In this document: piece by piece, positions 40,943 through 54,353 of the stretch
Layout: every line of letters starts with the position of its first letter
Position numbering within the stretch: the first letter of the stretch is position 1
NCBI GenBank assembly: GCA_036362985.1
Contig: JAYGXS010000002.1
Location: forward strand, 99,601,834 to 99,665,833
DNA length: 64,000 bases
Direction: 5' to 3'
From: Ligula intestinalis
Taxonomy: Eukaryota; Platyhelminthes; Cestoda; Diphyllobothriidea; Diphyllobothriidae
Translations under genes and position numbers: made by a program
The notes under the pieces: generated by a model
What the model saw: only the letters and a program-made list of their open reading frames with translations
Database searches by the model: none
Told to the model about the DNA's origin: nothing

Positions 40943-41350
40943 TATAGGAGTTAAGGCCAAGATGGTTAAACCTAACAGCTGCAATCATCCCGGTCCGGTT
41001 AATTACGAGATGGGAGAAGTCTTGGGAAGGTCAGAGTAGAAGGAACCGTATATTTTGTACAGAAGAGTTGGGTGGAAAGTTACCAATAGGTGAGACCAGT
41101 GGAAGAGAGCGGTGTCGCCGCGACCACGCCGCGCAAAGGTGGCTTTCCTAGTGCCTTTTCAGCGCAGAACGTGACTGGGGACTGAAAAGCTTTTCAGGAG
41201 GCTGATTGGTCCAGAGCGCTTCGGGACGATGGTTGGACTGTGCACTGGGCGCACGCAAGAAAGGGTGTGTTCGTAAGTCGCTCAGAGCTTGAGCGATAGA
41301 CAGACCCGGAGCCGGCTGTCAGCGCAACCGCAGCGTTGGCGTGATGAGTC
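40943..41350 (-). repeat. R1 repeat, copy h
   Basis: Inserted in the second SINE unit. Left end TTATAGGAGTTAAGGCCAAG and GGTTAAACC; GGGAAGGTCAGAGTAG and TATTTTGTACAGAAG inside. The far end is unclear. Confidence 0.5.
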
Positions 41351-41369
41351 AACAGTGGCGATAAGGTCC

Positions 41370-41530
41370 ACTATAAGAGCGTTATACTCTGATCGAAAAG
41401 GTCGAGAGTTCGAACCTTCGGTGGGGCACCACTTTGGGTTCGGGATTACTGGGTGACGATGGCTAATAAGCACAAATGATCGTCCCAGTTTGCCTTATCT
41501 TCACCGGCAATACTATCTGCACATTCTGTA
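41370..41530 (+). repeat. tRNA-derived SINE copy
   Basis: AAGAGCGTTATACTCTGATC and GTCGAGAGTTCGAACCTTCG give the B-box half; the body (GGGTGACGATGGCTAATAAG, CACCGGCAATACTATCTGC) follows. The first part of the A box is missing. Confidence 0.6.
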
Positions 41531-42440
41531 CAAATCTTCGGGAGGAGGAATGTTTCAGAATTTCGGTGTGTGTGGCAAGTTCATGCGGAAATAAAACCCT
41601 GACTGACTGAGTCATCAGTGTGTTGGGGCGTGTGATTAGGTGGCCTGTCTCGTGATCAGGAAGCATTAAAGTGGCAGTAGCTGTTGGTTGGTGTGCTGAT
41701 AATGAAGCCTGCTTATGGGTGTTACCGCGGATCGACACAGCTGAAGAAGGTAGGGGGAGGGAGGGTGATGATGCAGAAACCTGAAATGTAACTGAACCTC
41801 AGCCACACGACCGCAATGGGCTTTACTGTTAGGAGCCGGCAGCCAGCATGTAGGCAGGCGGCGAGCCGCGCTCATGGTCGGCTATCGATCGGCCTACACG
41901 CGGAAAATGCAGACCGGAAATCAATCAATAATTTAAAGCTGCGGACAGGCTAAGTCTCTGAAAAGCCAGCCAATCGCGTCCCTACTCGCACCGGAACAGT
42001 ATCTGGTTGGCCCGATGGACATAGCTTTATACAGGTTTGTTACCTTAAAGACTAATTACCTTAAAGACTACTTACGCTAAAAGACTTTTGCTTTTGCTGT
42101 ACTCTTGTCGTTCGTGTTCTTCCTTGGGGACTCACCCAAACGCGTGATTAGGCGAGTAAGTCTCGGCTTTGACTACATTCACAACATATACCGCAAGTGG
42201 GGCACATCGACTGACAGCCAGGCGCCTGATGCATCAAAGTGGTTTCCACAAGTCGCTTGTGGAACAAATATGCTGGTGCAAAAGGTAGCGCAGTTCAGCC
42301 TCGAATACCTACTAATGACATCGAACGTTGAGTGGTCTTCAGATATCCTCTACTGCGAGCTCGTTCAAAATAATCGAACCTCGCTAGCCGTCTCTCAGCA
42401 TCGTTTTGCAAAAACCCAATTTTCTCGGTAGTCAACGTCG
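41531..42440. other. No gene recognised; short tandem repeat
   Basis: A 16-bp unit (TACCTTAAAGACTAAT) occurs two and a half times at 42041-42084. Open frames such as 42105-42431 show nothing recognisable. Confidence 0.45.
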
Positions 42441-42449
42441 GCATAGTTA

Positions 42450-42917
42450 AGTCTTGGCAGATAGTACTGCCGGTAAAGACGGGAGACTATAATGGCTATT
42501 TCTGGCTCATGAGTTGTCGTCAGTCACCTATACCGAAAACAAATTGGTGTCCCACCCGAGGTGCGAACCCGCAACCTTTTTGATCGGAAGTCTACCACTC
42601 TAATTTTTGAGCCACGAGCTCTTTTTCTTGCCGCTTTTAGATCACGAGATAGACGCTCGTGGATGAACGTCCACTAACCGCTAACGGAACTCTCTTATCT
42701 CGCTCTGCCTTGGGTCTCTTTTCTCGAACCTTGACAGCAACCACAAAGCGGCTAGTAGTCTAGGCAAATAATATCGTTGACTGAGATAAATGAGACTGGA
42801 ATGCCCACTTCTGCCTTATTGGTCGTTTTCAGCCAGTCATATCCAACGTCAAGTAGAGCACCACCCGAGGCTTGAACTCGCAACCTTTTGATCAGAGTCT
42901 AACACCCTAACCATTGA
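42450..42917 (-). repeat. Two tRNA-derived SINEs in tandem
   Basis: On the minus strand the first unit has its head at 42917 (GACTCAATGGTTAGGGTG, then TGCGAGTTCAAGCCTCG) and its tail ends near 42640. The second head follows at once at 42624 (GAGCTCGTGGCTCAAAAATT, TGCGGGTTCGCACCTCG). The heads are 293 bp apart. The joined tail-to-head order is the same as at 40609. Confidence 0.7.
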
Positions 42918-43229
42918 GTCACCCCCTGACGACAGTTGATCACTGCGCATACTTGACCTGTGGAGGCTGCCCAAAGCCTACCCTGTTTCCCTCCTCTCCC
43001 AGTCCCAATTACCCCCAGCATTCTGACCTGCTCATGTATGCGGTGTGAGAACGATGAGTAGTTGTGGCGAAGTGCCATAATTCTCCCCCCCCCTTCGGTC
43101 TTCACGGCTCGCTGCCCCACAGTCGTGTCGTCACAAGCAACTGTTCCAATGCTTCTCTTCACTGGCGTCCCCGCCCCCCGAAGCTCGACCTCGTAGCTGC
43201 TTCTGGCTAACCGATAACAGCTGTGTCAG

Positions 43230-43625
43230 CCTTTCCTTTCCTTCGGCGTTCCTGCAGTTTGGACAGTTGACCTCAGCTTAAGAAGCGCACCTTCCTAAGA
43301 GCCACTTTACGCGACACGTCTGGCCAATGCAGCAAGGGTCCTTTGAAGGCAACATTCCCTCGGGTAATTGCGACGCACCACTCACAGACCACTTGAACTG
43401 GCTTTGCAATCCTACTAAAGCAACTGTCCTCAGCCCACACAACACACAGTCCACTCTCTCAGGCCTGGCTGGACGCTTCGCCAGTGGCCACTGCCACATG
43501 AGACTGCAACTGCGAGTTCTATAAACAATAAAACTCTCATTCTGGTGACTCTTGCCTTTTACCTTTCAACCTAGGGACTTCGACCTGATGATTGTAGTGA
43601 TCCAGGCACAATCACGGCTTAGACT
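43230..43625 (+). repeat. R2 repeat, copy 2 (LTR-like)
   Basis: Matches 33690-34010 in the opposite direction. It has AACAATAAAACTCTCATTC near 43525, then a pyrimidine-rich end, as in LTR polyadenylation regions. Limits are approximate. Confidence 0.45.
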
Positions 43626-43956
43626 CCTACATATTAACCATACAATATTTCAAAAGAATATCAAGCGAGCTTACGTAGTTTTCGATAAATTATCCTCGGA
43701 CCATTAGGTTTATATAGGGAGGGGGTAAAAGTAACATGCTGGCAATTATGTTCAGCATTACAGGCAAATCAGCCATGGGAATGGGGGAGAGGGGGTGGGG
43801 TTGATAGTACTCGGCTGGTTGCGAGGCCATGAGGGTTTGTTGAATCCGGACAGGGGGAGGGTGGGAATGGGAAAGATGCAGGCAGTTATGTAACCGTTTG
43901 TCGTGCCAAGCGCGAGGCTTGCAGCAGGTTTTTTTGCACGCAAAAAACTGGTTTCC
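43626..43956. other. No gene recognised
   Basis: Purine- and G-rich stretches (GGGGGAGAGGGGGTGGGG near 43785). No reading frame supported. Confidence 0.45.
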
Positions 43957-44680
43957 TCAACCGGATCGCGGCTGCTTTACTGGTGCTCGCAGACGCTGAC
44001 CCAGGGGCTTTGGGGCTTTATAAATTAGCTTAAAGGCTTCGCTGGGGTCCACACGATGTCCGGAGTCAACCATGTGGGTAAGGATGGAACTGTTGATGCT
44101 TCTGACTTCATTTTTGGTCAGCCATGCCGGGAGGTGCTCCCATATTCTTTTGGATAAGCGCCAACTCGTGCGACCAATATAACCTGCTCCACAGGAGCAA
44201 GATAATGAGTAGGACACAGAAAGGGTGTGATCTAGCAGCATATCCTTACCTGTGCCCTGGATTGGGTTGGTTGAGAATAACACGCGAACTTTCGCTGCTG
44301 GATAGGTTCGCGATACGGCTTGGTTAAGGCCTCTGGTTAGGAGTTCGCTTGCCCCATCCCCTTGGAAGGGGAGTTTAAGGAGCAGGGTCTTTTTTTCCAC
44401 CGTGGGTTTTTTTCTCTCTCTCCATCATATTCTTTAGGATGAATGTGTCCGAATATCCGTTCTCTCAGAGCAGGTCGTAGTTTCTGGAGCTCCATTTCAA
44501 TAGTGTCTGCCGAACAGTTTTTCTGGCTTTTTGCGTTAAGCAGTGGACTAAGTTACGCTTTTGTATGCTGTCCGGACCAGCTTGTGTTTCGATAAACGCT
44601 CCTTTGGACCCTGTCCAACGTTCATATTTTAATGACCCATGCAACTGCATAAACTCGATGATGACTTGCTAAAAACACCT
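43957..44680 (-). mobile_element. PLE1: Penelope-like element, GIY-YIG endonuclease end
   Basis: 44400-43957 is open for 147 codons and ends with a GIY-YIG domain: a Cys-rich YSLSCSCGAGYIGRTSWRLS, RIWEHLPAWL, then HMVDSGHRVDPSEAF. This order is characteristic of the C-terminus of Penelope-like retroelements. Upstream, in other frames, 44650-44465 holds linker sequence. The RT domain is absent, so it is a fragment; the endonuclease frame itself looks sound. Confidence 0.85.
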
Positions 44681-45560
44681 TGTTGCCTAATTTTCCTTTG
44701 GAGTCTAACACGGAAATTTTTGCAACCTTAATTATTTGTTCGTTCGATTTGGAAAGATCAACTCTCCTACTTCTAGGACAACGGCTGAATACCGCTGTAA
44801 TTTTTTTCCAACGGTATACGCCAGAATTACGAGTGCTATTAGAATTTACCTCCGTCTATTTATACTTAAATGAGGTTGGGAATACATGTTTGACAACTGT
44901 AAGCGTCAGTACTTACCAGACACAAGTCGTCCCCGAAGATGGAAACTTGGCGGTTTATTTCTTTTCAAAACATCTGAAACGAAATGGATATCCCCTTGAT
45001 CCTAAGCTAACTTATTCAGTTGAGCCACTTGCGAAAAACTCAGCGGCCTTGGTAGGATTCGAGCCCAAGATAGCAAAGGAAGTCTTTAGTTTGGCCAACG
45101 TTCTAACCCATGCGTGAGTTCAAATCTCATCGAGGCCGCCAAGCTTTTTGCAAGCGGATCGAATTAAGGATGCAAATCTGTCCACTCTCCACCCTAAAAA
45201 CTCTGAGTCCTCTTCACGCCCCACTGTCATTTATGGCTCATCAGCCGTCAATCGCCAGTCATAAACAACCCCAAGTGATGCCCCACCCGACGCTGGAACT
45301 CGCTTCCTGTTGATAAGAAGTTTAATGCTCTAACCATTGAGCTACGAGCTCACTGTCTTTTAAGTTGAGATCAGAAAATATTGAAATAAATTGGCCATTC
45401 CAGCCTCCCTTGTTTTGCCGGCAGTACTATCTACCTATATTACAAGCTGCTGCGGCGTCTGTCAGGGCCCGAGAAATAAGACCCAAGGGAGAGTGGTAAA
45501 GGTGAGTTCCGTTAGCAGACGATGAATGTTCATCAACGAATGTCAATAGTTTAGTCTTAC
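44681..45560. repeat. SINE pieces with an unrecognised open frame
   Basis: An open frame of 145 codons at 44680-45117 (+) has no recognisable content and ends inside tRNA-like sequence (GCGTGAGTTCAAATCTCATC near 45112), so I do not call it a gene. 45355-45228 is a SINE head on the minus strand (TAGCTCAATGGTTAGAGC). 45390-45560 is a forward SINE body and tail (CCAGCCTCCCTTGTTTTGCC, GTTCATCAACGAATGTCAAT). Confidence 0.5.
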
Positions 45561-45696
45561 CTGTCCGTTTGGAATGTTTAACAGCCGGAAGGACGGAATC
45601 GCTTGTCAGTCCAACTGCTGGGCACCTGGCGCATCATGTGGCCGATAACGGTACGGTCTTCAGTGAAGATAAGTTGCAAAATGAACAGGCCTTGGG

Positions 45697-45709
45697 GTCT
45701 AATGAATAG
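45697..45709. repeat. Target-site duplication, left copy
   Basis: GTCTAATGAATAG, identical to 49008-49020. The two copies bracket RTE5 exactly. Confidence 0.75.
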
Positions 45710-45839
45710 CGAACCGAAATCCAACCCTCGACCTCCCCGCCGGTGATTCGCGGGCAACGTGGGGAAACTCACGGCAAACAGAGGGCAGTGGCAGATAACA
45801 CCGGGGACGTCATCTGTAACAAAATTCCCAAGAAACTTC

Positions 45840-48800
45840 ATGGACAATACGATTATCACGGATCTCAATACTGCTACGACGTCCCCGGGAAGCGACGCGC
45901 TCCGTGGTCGTCTGGTGCCCGGAATGTCAAATATGCAATCCAGTGCTCTCAACTTGAACAATGCTATTGCGTCCCCGGGAAACGACGCGCTCCGTGGTCG
46001 TCTGGTGCCCGGAATGTCAAATATGCAAGCCAGTACCCTAAATTCGCGACACACTTTGAACATCGGTTGCTGGAATGTGCGGACATTACTTGATACCGGC
46101 CGTCAAGCACTTCTAGCACGCGCATTACGGGACTGTAAGGTAGACGTTGCCTGTCTGTCAGAAGTTCGTCTTCCAGACTCAAAAACGAGAGTAATCAAGG
46201 TCCCAGCTGAGTACGTGCTCCTCCACAACGGACCAAAAACGAACACAGGACTGCATGGGGTAGCTATAGCCATGACAAAAAAGGTGCATAACACTCTCTT
46301 AACGTTTGAGCCTATCTCTGAGCGGATTGCTACAGCCCGCTTCAAAAGCACCATAGCAAATATGTTTGTGGTTGCCGTTTATGCCCCAACATCGCAAGCG
46401 GATGAAGCAGTTAAGGCGGAGTTCTATGAACGCCTTCAAGCTACAGTGGTCAGGATACCTCCTAGAGACTTGCTCTTCGTCACCAGAGACTGTTATGCCA
46501 GGACTGGCCCGTGCGATGAGACCACGAGACACATCATCGGAAAATACGGACTGGGCCAACGTTGCGACAACGGCGAACGATTGGTAAAATTTGCTGATTA
46601 TAATCCTCTCGTCGTTACAAACACTCGTTTTCAACACCTCCATCGGCAGTTGCTAACATGGTATTCAAACGATGGTCGAACGGCAAACCAGACAGACTAC
46701 ATCTTAGTACGCCTAAGGTGGAACACCTCAGTATCAGACAGCCGATCGTTTCGAGGTGCGAAAGTTGGGTCAGATCATGTACGTGCCCGTTTTAAGCTCC
46801 GTTTGTCGAATCGAAGTAAGAAACTGCCCCCAAAACGTGTCAACGTTATGCCACTATCAAACAAACAAACCCGTGTAGCGTTCAACGAAAATCTCACTGC
46901 ACGGATCCGAGGTCAATCCACTGTTCGCGTCGAACCTCCAGATAACGTCGATAATCAAACTTCGCCCGATACTCGGTGGCCACACTTGAGAGACGCACTA
47001 CAATGTGCAATGAATTCGAGCTTGCAGCAACAGGTAGTACCGAGGAAAGACTGGATCTCCACAACCACCCTCCATCCCTCGGCACAAGTTAAAATCGCTC
47101 GGTTGTCAAACTCGGAGAACTACCGCTCATTGAGGCGTCAACCTACGCGATCAGCAAGATGCGACCGTCAGAACCATTGGACCGAGTTAGCTGGCTCCAT
47201 GGAATCAGCTGCAAACTCTGGTAACTTCCACCAGCTCTATTACCTTTTACGTAAAGTAGCTGGGAGATATAAACCACCTTGCACTACCATTCGGGATAAC
47301 TCGGGTCAAGTGATAACTGATATGGCTGGCAAAATCGATCGATGGCGAGAGCACTTTATTGAACTACTGGATCCACCTATACGTTCAATTGCAAACCTAC
47401 AGCTACCAACTGGAATTCCATACGGTAGTGACTGCGAGCCACCTATGAGAACTGAACTGGAATCGGCATTACAACGACTAAAAATTCGGAAGGCAGCGGG
47501 TGAAGATGGTATCCCAGCAGAAGCCTACAAAACAAATTGTTCTGCTTTGACGGAATCACTACGCCGACTGTACTCGACTATATGGAATACAGAAGTCAGC
47601 CCGACTGACTGGTCACTGTCCATTACTTTACCGATACCGAAGCGCGGTCAAATGACACTGCTAAAATTACCGCGGCATCAGCCTCATAGATATAGCCGCC
47701 AAAGTGTTTGCGACCATCCTTCTCCGTAGATTTTCGACTGAGCGCAATTTTCGCACTCTACCTAACCAAAAAAGATTTCGCCCAGGTAGAGGATGTATTG
47801 AACAGATCGTCATTCTACGCCGCATACTAGAGCACAGACATCAAAACCAACAGATGACCACTGCCTGTTTCATTGACCTCAAGAACGCCTTTGATTCTAT
47901 CGACAGGGAAGCTGTATGGCAAATCTTGCTTGCTGACGGTCTCCCGCCAAAGTTGCTCAATCTGATCAAAGCTTACTATAGCACAACATCAGCCCGAGTA
48001 AGAACCCTTGGTGAAGAGTCAAATTCTTTCCCTCTGACTTGTGGAGTTCGACAAGGGTGCTCTTTTTCTTCAGTTCTCTTTAACTTCTTCATCGACTCGG
48101 TAATTCTACCTGACAGTGGATGTGAAATCAGCCCTGAATTCAGAGTACCTGAACTGGAGTATGCCGATGACATTGTCATACTCGGTAAAACTCCTCAGTC
48201 ACTACAGCCAACGCTAGACCGAATCACCAGCTTTGCTGCAACTGTTGGTCTGACAATTAATGTGCGCAAGACGAAGCTCCTGACTACGTATCTGGGTACA
48301 GCACAACCACTGTTTATCAGCGGTCAACCCATTGAAGAAGTTAGCTGCTTCCACTATTTGGGCTCGAATATGCTAGTCAATGGAAAGGCCAACGATGAAA
48401 TCAAGAACAGAATCGCGCAGACTATAAATGTATTTAGGCTGCTAGACAGCCCACTCTGGTCTCGCTCAGACATCAACTTACATACTAAGCTACTGATATA
48501 CAAAGCATCAATCAGGCTGGTGTTAGTATATGGCTGCGAAACATTGCAAGTGAGAAGGGCAGATATCCTACCACCCAAAGTTTTTGACCGTTGGTGTCTT
48601 CGACGCCTCTTAAGAGTCTTCTGGTAGGATCGAATCTCTAAGGTTGAGCTACACGGCAGATGTTTCAAACTACCAAGTCTAGCATCGTACATCCAGAATC
48701 GCCGATTGCGATGGTTTGGCCATGTTCTGCGCAAACCGTCGGTGGACCTCTGTAGATTGGTCGTGAACCCCTCTCGTAGTGCAAACTGGAGATACTGACA

Positions 48801-48992
48801 AGGTGGTCAACTGAAGGCATGGCTCAGCACCGTTCAGTCAGACGTTGAACGGATGGGCCTCGTAACTGTTTACGGGTTTGGACATTGGAACAATGGGTTA
48901 ACATCTGTGAAGAGCTCGCTTCTGACCGCCGCCAATGGGCCACCGCTATTCGTGACATCCGTGAAGCCGGTTCATCCAACAACAGGAGCTAA
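45840..48992 (+). pseudogene. RTE5 endonuclease-reverse transcriptase
   Basis: The first ATG is at 45840. The N-terminus holds a duplicated 30-residue unit. The endonuclease begins LNIGCWNVRTLL (46056), the RTE signature, and shows CLSEVRL, VYAPTS and VGSDHV, but the expected GD-x-N motif reads TRDCYARTG, so the catalytic Asn is lost. RT follows: AAGEDGIPAE, then a frameshift near 47650, FRPGRGCIEQ, LKNAFDSIDR, GVRQGCSFSS, the intact EYADDIVILG (about 48160), and YGCETLQV. A TAG near 48627 is followed by the C-terminal RRLRWFGHVLR to a TAA at 48990. Confidence 0.85.
45881..46060 (+). repeat. 90-bp in-frame tandem duplication in RTE5
   Basis: GTCCCCGGGAA starts copies at 45881 and 45971. Each encodes SPG(S/N)DALRGRLVPGMSNMQ followed by a variable end. 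The duplication keeps the frame and lengthens the N-terminal leader before the endonuclease. Confidence 0.9.
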
Positions 48993-49007
48993 TCGGATCA
49001 AGTACAA

Positions 49008-49020
49008 GTCTAATGAATAG
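49008..49020. repeat. Target-site duplication, right copy
   Basis: GTCTAATGAATAG directly after RTE5, identical to the left copy. Confidence 0.75.
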
Positions 49021-49829
49021 GCTGTCACAAACCAAAAGCGACAGTGTTGTCAAACTGCCAAGGGCACGCTACAAAGCCCAACGACGTCACTCTGACGTGG
49101 CGATGTGTCACCACTCAATGAGCTGGCTTATCACCGCTGCCTTGTTAGGTTATGTTCTTGAGCCAAATCGCACTGTATTCTGCACTAAGACAGCCCACGC
49201 GCAGTGATTCCTTTAATTCGTAATTTTTCTCATATAATAATCACTCTATAAGAGATGGTTATTGGGGGAATATTATTATTATTATCGTTTCCAACTAGAC
49301 ATAAAGCTGACGTCTTGCATCAAGCAACATGATAGGTGCAAAGGACTACTCAGAGATCGGTAAAGCCAGGACATGAGATGGCAGTGTTTACGGACCGGAA
49401 AGGCGGGTTACCCCTTAGCCTAGTTAACTGTCACGTACATAGGCGGTAGGTAGAGAAGCGGCCTTCAGCCCAGGTAAGTTGCAAAAAAGCAGACTCTAGG
49501 GAATAAACTGTCACGGACAAACAGCAACATTGCCACCAGAATGCGAAGGGCTGTGGTCTGGCACGTCAAAAACCTATAAAATGTCGCAACCTGAAGAAGG
49601 CACTATGAACCGCCATTAAATAGGCTTGCTTGCCACCGTTGCCTTGTAATTAGACTACTAAGCCAAAGCACTAAAGGAGACAATCTGAGCGGCGGTTGAG
49701 GACCCAGCCGTACTCAAAATTCCAAAGGGGTCCCGTAAACTATGCCCGATAACTGTACGACGACCACGCCCTGCAACCCTGGTCCAGTGTTGTGGGCGAA
49801 TAGTATGTGAGCTGGACTACTCCATTAGA
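49021..49829. other. No gene recognised
   Basis: An ATTATTATTATTATC microsatellite lies near 49275-49290, perhaps an old LINE tail. Otherwise nothing supported. Confidence 0.45.
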
Positions 49830-50710
49830 AAAGGGACCTTTGGTATCGGATACTGGAACGTGCTAAGCTTCCTGCCCCCTGGTGCCTAAAGCCTGACGAT
49901 AGACAGCCTTCAGCAGTACATGGGTGTTTGTTGCCTATCCGAATACCTGACCCGAGCGCTCGGTAAATAAAAATTTCCAAAGCCAGCTTAAACTTCATTT
50001 TATATCACAGTGGTCCACGCGACTCCTCCGGTAGACATCGTGTGGCGATCTCCCTCCTGCAACAAACTAGCCATGCACTAGTGGCCTGGGAATCAGTCAA
50101 TGAACGGATGCCCTAAGTCCGATTCAGGGGACCACATCTTTCATACCACTCAATCACCTCCACATACACGCTAAATTCCGCTGCCGAACAACGCGAGAAA
50201 GGGTCTGCTTGCTGGCCACTGCAAGGGTTATTTAAAACATTCCCGCACCAAGATTTTAGAGGTTTTGCTCGAGACAGCAATGGCCGGCAGAACCTGAAAG
50301 CTACACGACAAATCACTTTATTGACCGTTTTGGGCTTAGTTCTCAATGTACTAACGTGGTGAAATATCGTTGAATTTTGCTTACCGGAACCAACTATTTG
50401 TTACTAACGAATGCTTTCAATATTCCTAAAAAACTCTGCTGGGCTGGCATTCACACGACGCTCATACGGTCAGTCAGTTCAAGGTTCCGCAGATCGAGGG
50501 TTCACGATAGCAGCTCGATGCATGGTTCCGATACTATGAAAGTAGATGGGTCAGACTATGTACTCGTTCGCACACACCTGACAGTTTAACTCTCATCTGC
50601 GCGTAAAATGCCATATGCTAGACACGCCCTGGTGTCGTAAAGATGCGACAACCGATGCCGAGGCGCTGAATAGAAAAATCCGGTCGATTTACGGCCTGAG
50701 CCGATAAACC
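49830..50710 (+). mobile_element. RTE6: old RTE endonuclease fragment
   Basis: Scattered phrases in shifting frames: FGIGYWNVLSFLPPG (49833), VCCLSE (49930), then GSDYVLVRTHLTV (about 50550-50589) and SSARKMPYAR. The order and wording fit the RTE endonuclease, but stops are many. Much older than RTE5. Confidence 0.6.
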
Positions 50711-51490
50711 AGGCAGTAACCATCACTGGAGAAATTTCTAGGATTCACCCTATCGACGGACAGACGCCCCACAACTGGTGCACCCAATTGGTTCTCACAA
50801 ATTGACTGCAAAATGTAATTGTGTCCCCTTACTCGACATAAAGCGCGGCAAACGTGAGGCAATTGTTCACGGCCGCAAGTGCAAAACTTCTTGAGTATTT
50901 TACGTACATGGTGCGCGTGAATTTGCCGGTTGTTCAGAAAATGCACGAGACTCCCAGTCTGCGAAAATCAGATAGAAAAGAAACACCCATGGACGAGAAA
51001 CAGGTGGTGACCCCCTAAGCGCAAATAGCTACTGGGAAGCAAGCTCAGATATTTAAGTTTAGGAAAACAGGGGGGGGGGGGGGGGACAACGGAAGGTGAC
51101 ATCGGCGTAATCACCTATTGAAACAAGCTGACGGTAAACAGTGATAAAAGTAACGAACTTTCCACCTAATCTAAGCGCATGGTGAAATTATGCCAACTTT
51201 AAACCCATGCAGTTAATTTATGATCACAGATAACCATATTTCCTAAAGAATACGCAGAAAACACAAAAACGACACCAGACGAAACTTGTGATGGGCTTCT
51301 TCGTAAGAAAGAAAACATAATCTCTGCGGAAGTTTGATTGGACATTGCCAAGTCACCTTTATTGAAGTCAAACGGCGAATGGTAAAGATAGATTACTAGA
51401 AGTCTTCAAACTGCTAACGAATGATGTATAAAACCTACGACGTCATGTCATAACAACGGATCAGCGGGTTTTGTTCACATCTCACTTAAT
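50711..51490. other. No gene recognised; 16-G run
   Basis: A homopolymer of 16 G lies at 51070-51085. The part next to 51490 must include the ATP synthase 3' UTR. An open frame at 50946-50689 (-) has no recognisable content. Confidence 0.45.
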
Positions 51491-53177
<1,687 letters not shown>

Positions 53178-54353
53178 CTACAATTGCGAATGGTTAATAT
53201 AGGAACGACCTACTACATCAATCATTAAACCACACACAGTAAACTAAGGAATAAATCGTTACTTATGCATTGACAGCATTTGATGAAAATGAATCGTTGG
53301 AACATAAATCTGAGTAGATAGCCAGAAGAATGGGGCTAACGGGGGAAAGGCAAAACATAAAAACACGGAAACTGGTCAAATTAATTAATTAAGATACTAA
53401 GAGTACCAAATGGAACTAGGCGTTAACGCGGGTGTGTTGAAGGAAACGTGACTATCTCACGTGTAAGCCAAAGAGAAACTACAAGTCTACAATTTTGAGA
53501 ACGAAAACACTTAAATCTAAGAGTTTTTTACATTAATACGCAACTACTTAATGCCCAAGCACAATTACGGCAACCCAGGCATCTTGGTGACGATATCATC
53601 CCACGGCATACGCATTCTCAAAACTCACTGTAGACGGACGCACGAAGCTTAAACACGATGTCACGCGAGAAATGCAAAGCTGCAACACTAAAGCTTTCTT
53701 ACAGATCTGTCTGAAGTTCTGCTTCCACCATCCGTACAAGAACCAGCAGAATCAATTTATGTTTATTGCGCATTTTTCCCGGAAAACAAGATCGGTCAAT
53801 AATGTGGAAATGCACCATTAATAACAGTAAAGAGCAAAAATCCTATAAGTTTTACCCTGGATATAGAAGCTGGAGCCTTAACGGCAACCGAAAACAAATT
53901 CCGCAGGATGGACATCTGGACGTCAGTGAAACTAACGAAATCGTCCACACGCTTAAACAAACTCGGGGCAGTTTGAGCGGTAGTCCAAATTTTGGAGTGT
54001 ACAATCGAAATTATTTAGACAGTGCACAATAAAGGCGTTTAATTTGAAAAATAAATATTTATATTATTAAGGGTTATTTTAAAAAGCAGAATTTTTTCAT
54101 CTACCTGGTTTACGAGTGCCCTCGCGCGTCAGCTAATTCATATAGCAAGTCAATACGAAGATTAAAGTGGTGGTCTCAAGGATATGAAGACACGAATGGG
54201 ACTTTTTATTCGCAAAGTAGAAAAGGTTTTAGTCAAGTTCAGTTTATAGAAGGAAGGAGGCATGAATATTTGAGAACCTTCATCTGGTAGTGATTTCTCC
54301 ACAATGCATTCCCCTGGGAATTTGTTTGCTAGCCAACCAACCAGGTCGCTTGT
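53178..54353. other. Presumed 5' part of ATP5F1A; no exon placed
   Basis: The missing start exon should lie here or beyond. Short candidates exist on the minus strand, such as an ATG frame MFQRFIFIKCC near 53300 followed by a GT, but its phase does not fit the 53177 acceptor. AATTAATTAATTAA occurs near 53380. Confidence 0.4.

Larger units (their letters stand above)
45710..49007 (+). mobile_element. RTE5: full-length RTE LINE with target duplication
   Basis: 3298 bp between the two 13-bp direct repeats, the usual size of an RTE element. It has a short 5' UTR, one endonuclease-RT reading and a very short 3' UTR ending GATCAAGTACAA. A perfect 13-bp duplication suggests a fairly young insertion. 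The coding part has a frameshift, a stop near 48627 and an altered endonuclease motif. Confidence 0.85.

Noticed and set aside
44680..45117. 145-codon forward frame as a host gene
   Set aside because: No recognisable motif, no splice signals, and its end runs into SINE-like sequence.
51070..51085. 16-G run as a G-quadruplex or regulatory element
   Set aside because: A single homopolymer of this kind is also a frequent sequencing or assembly artefact; nothing else supports a role.
53280..53320. MFQRFIFIKCC frame as the ATP synthase start exon
   Set aside because: It looks weakly like a presequence start, but its donor phase does not match the 53177 acceptor.
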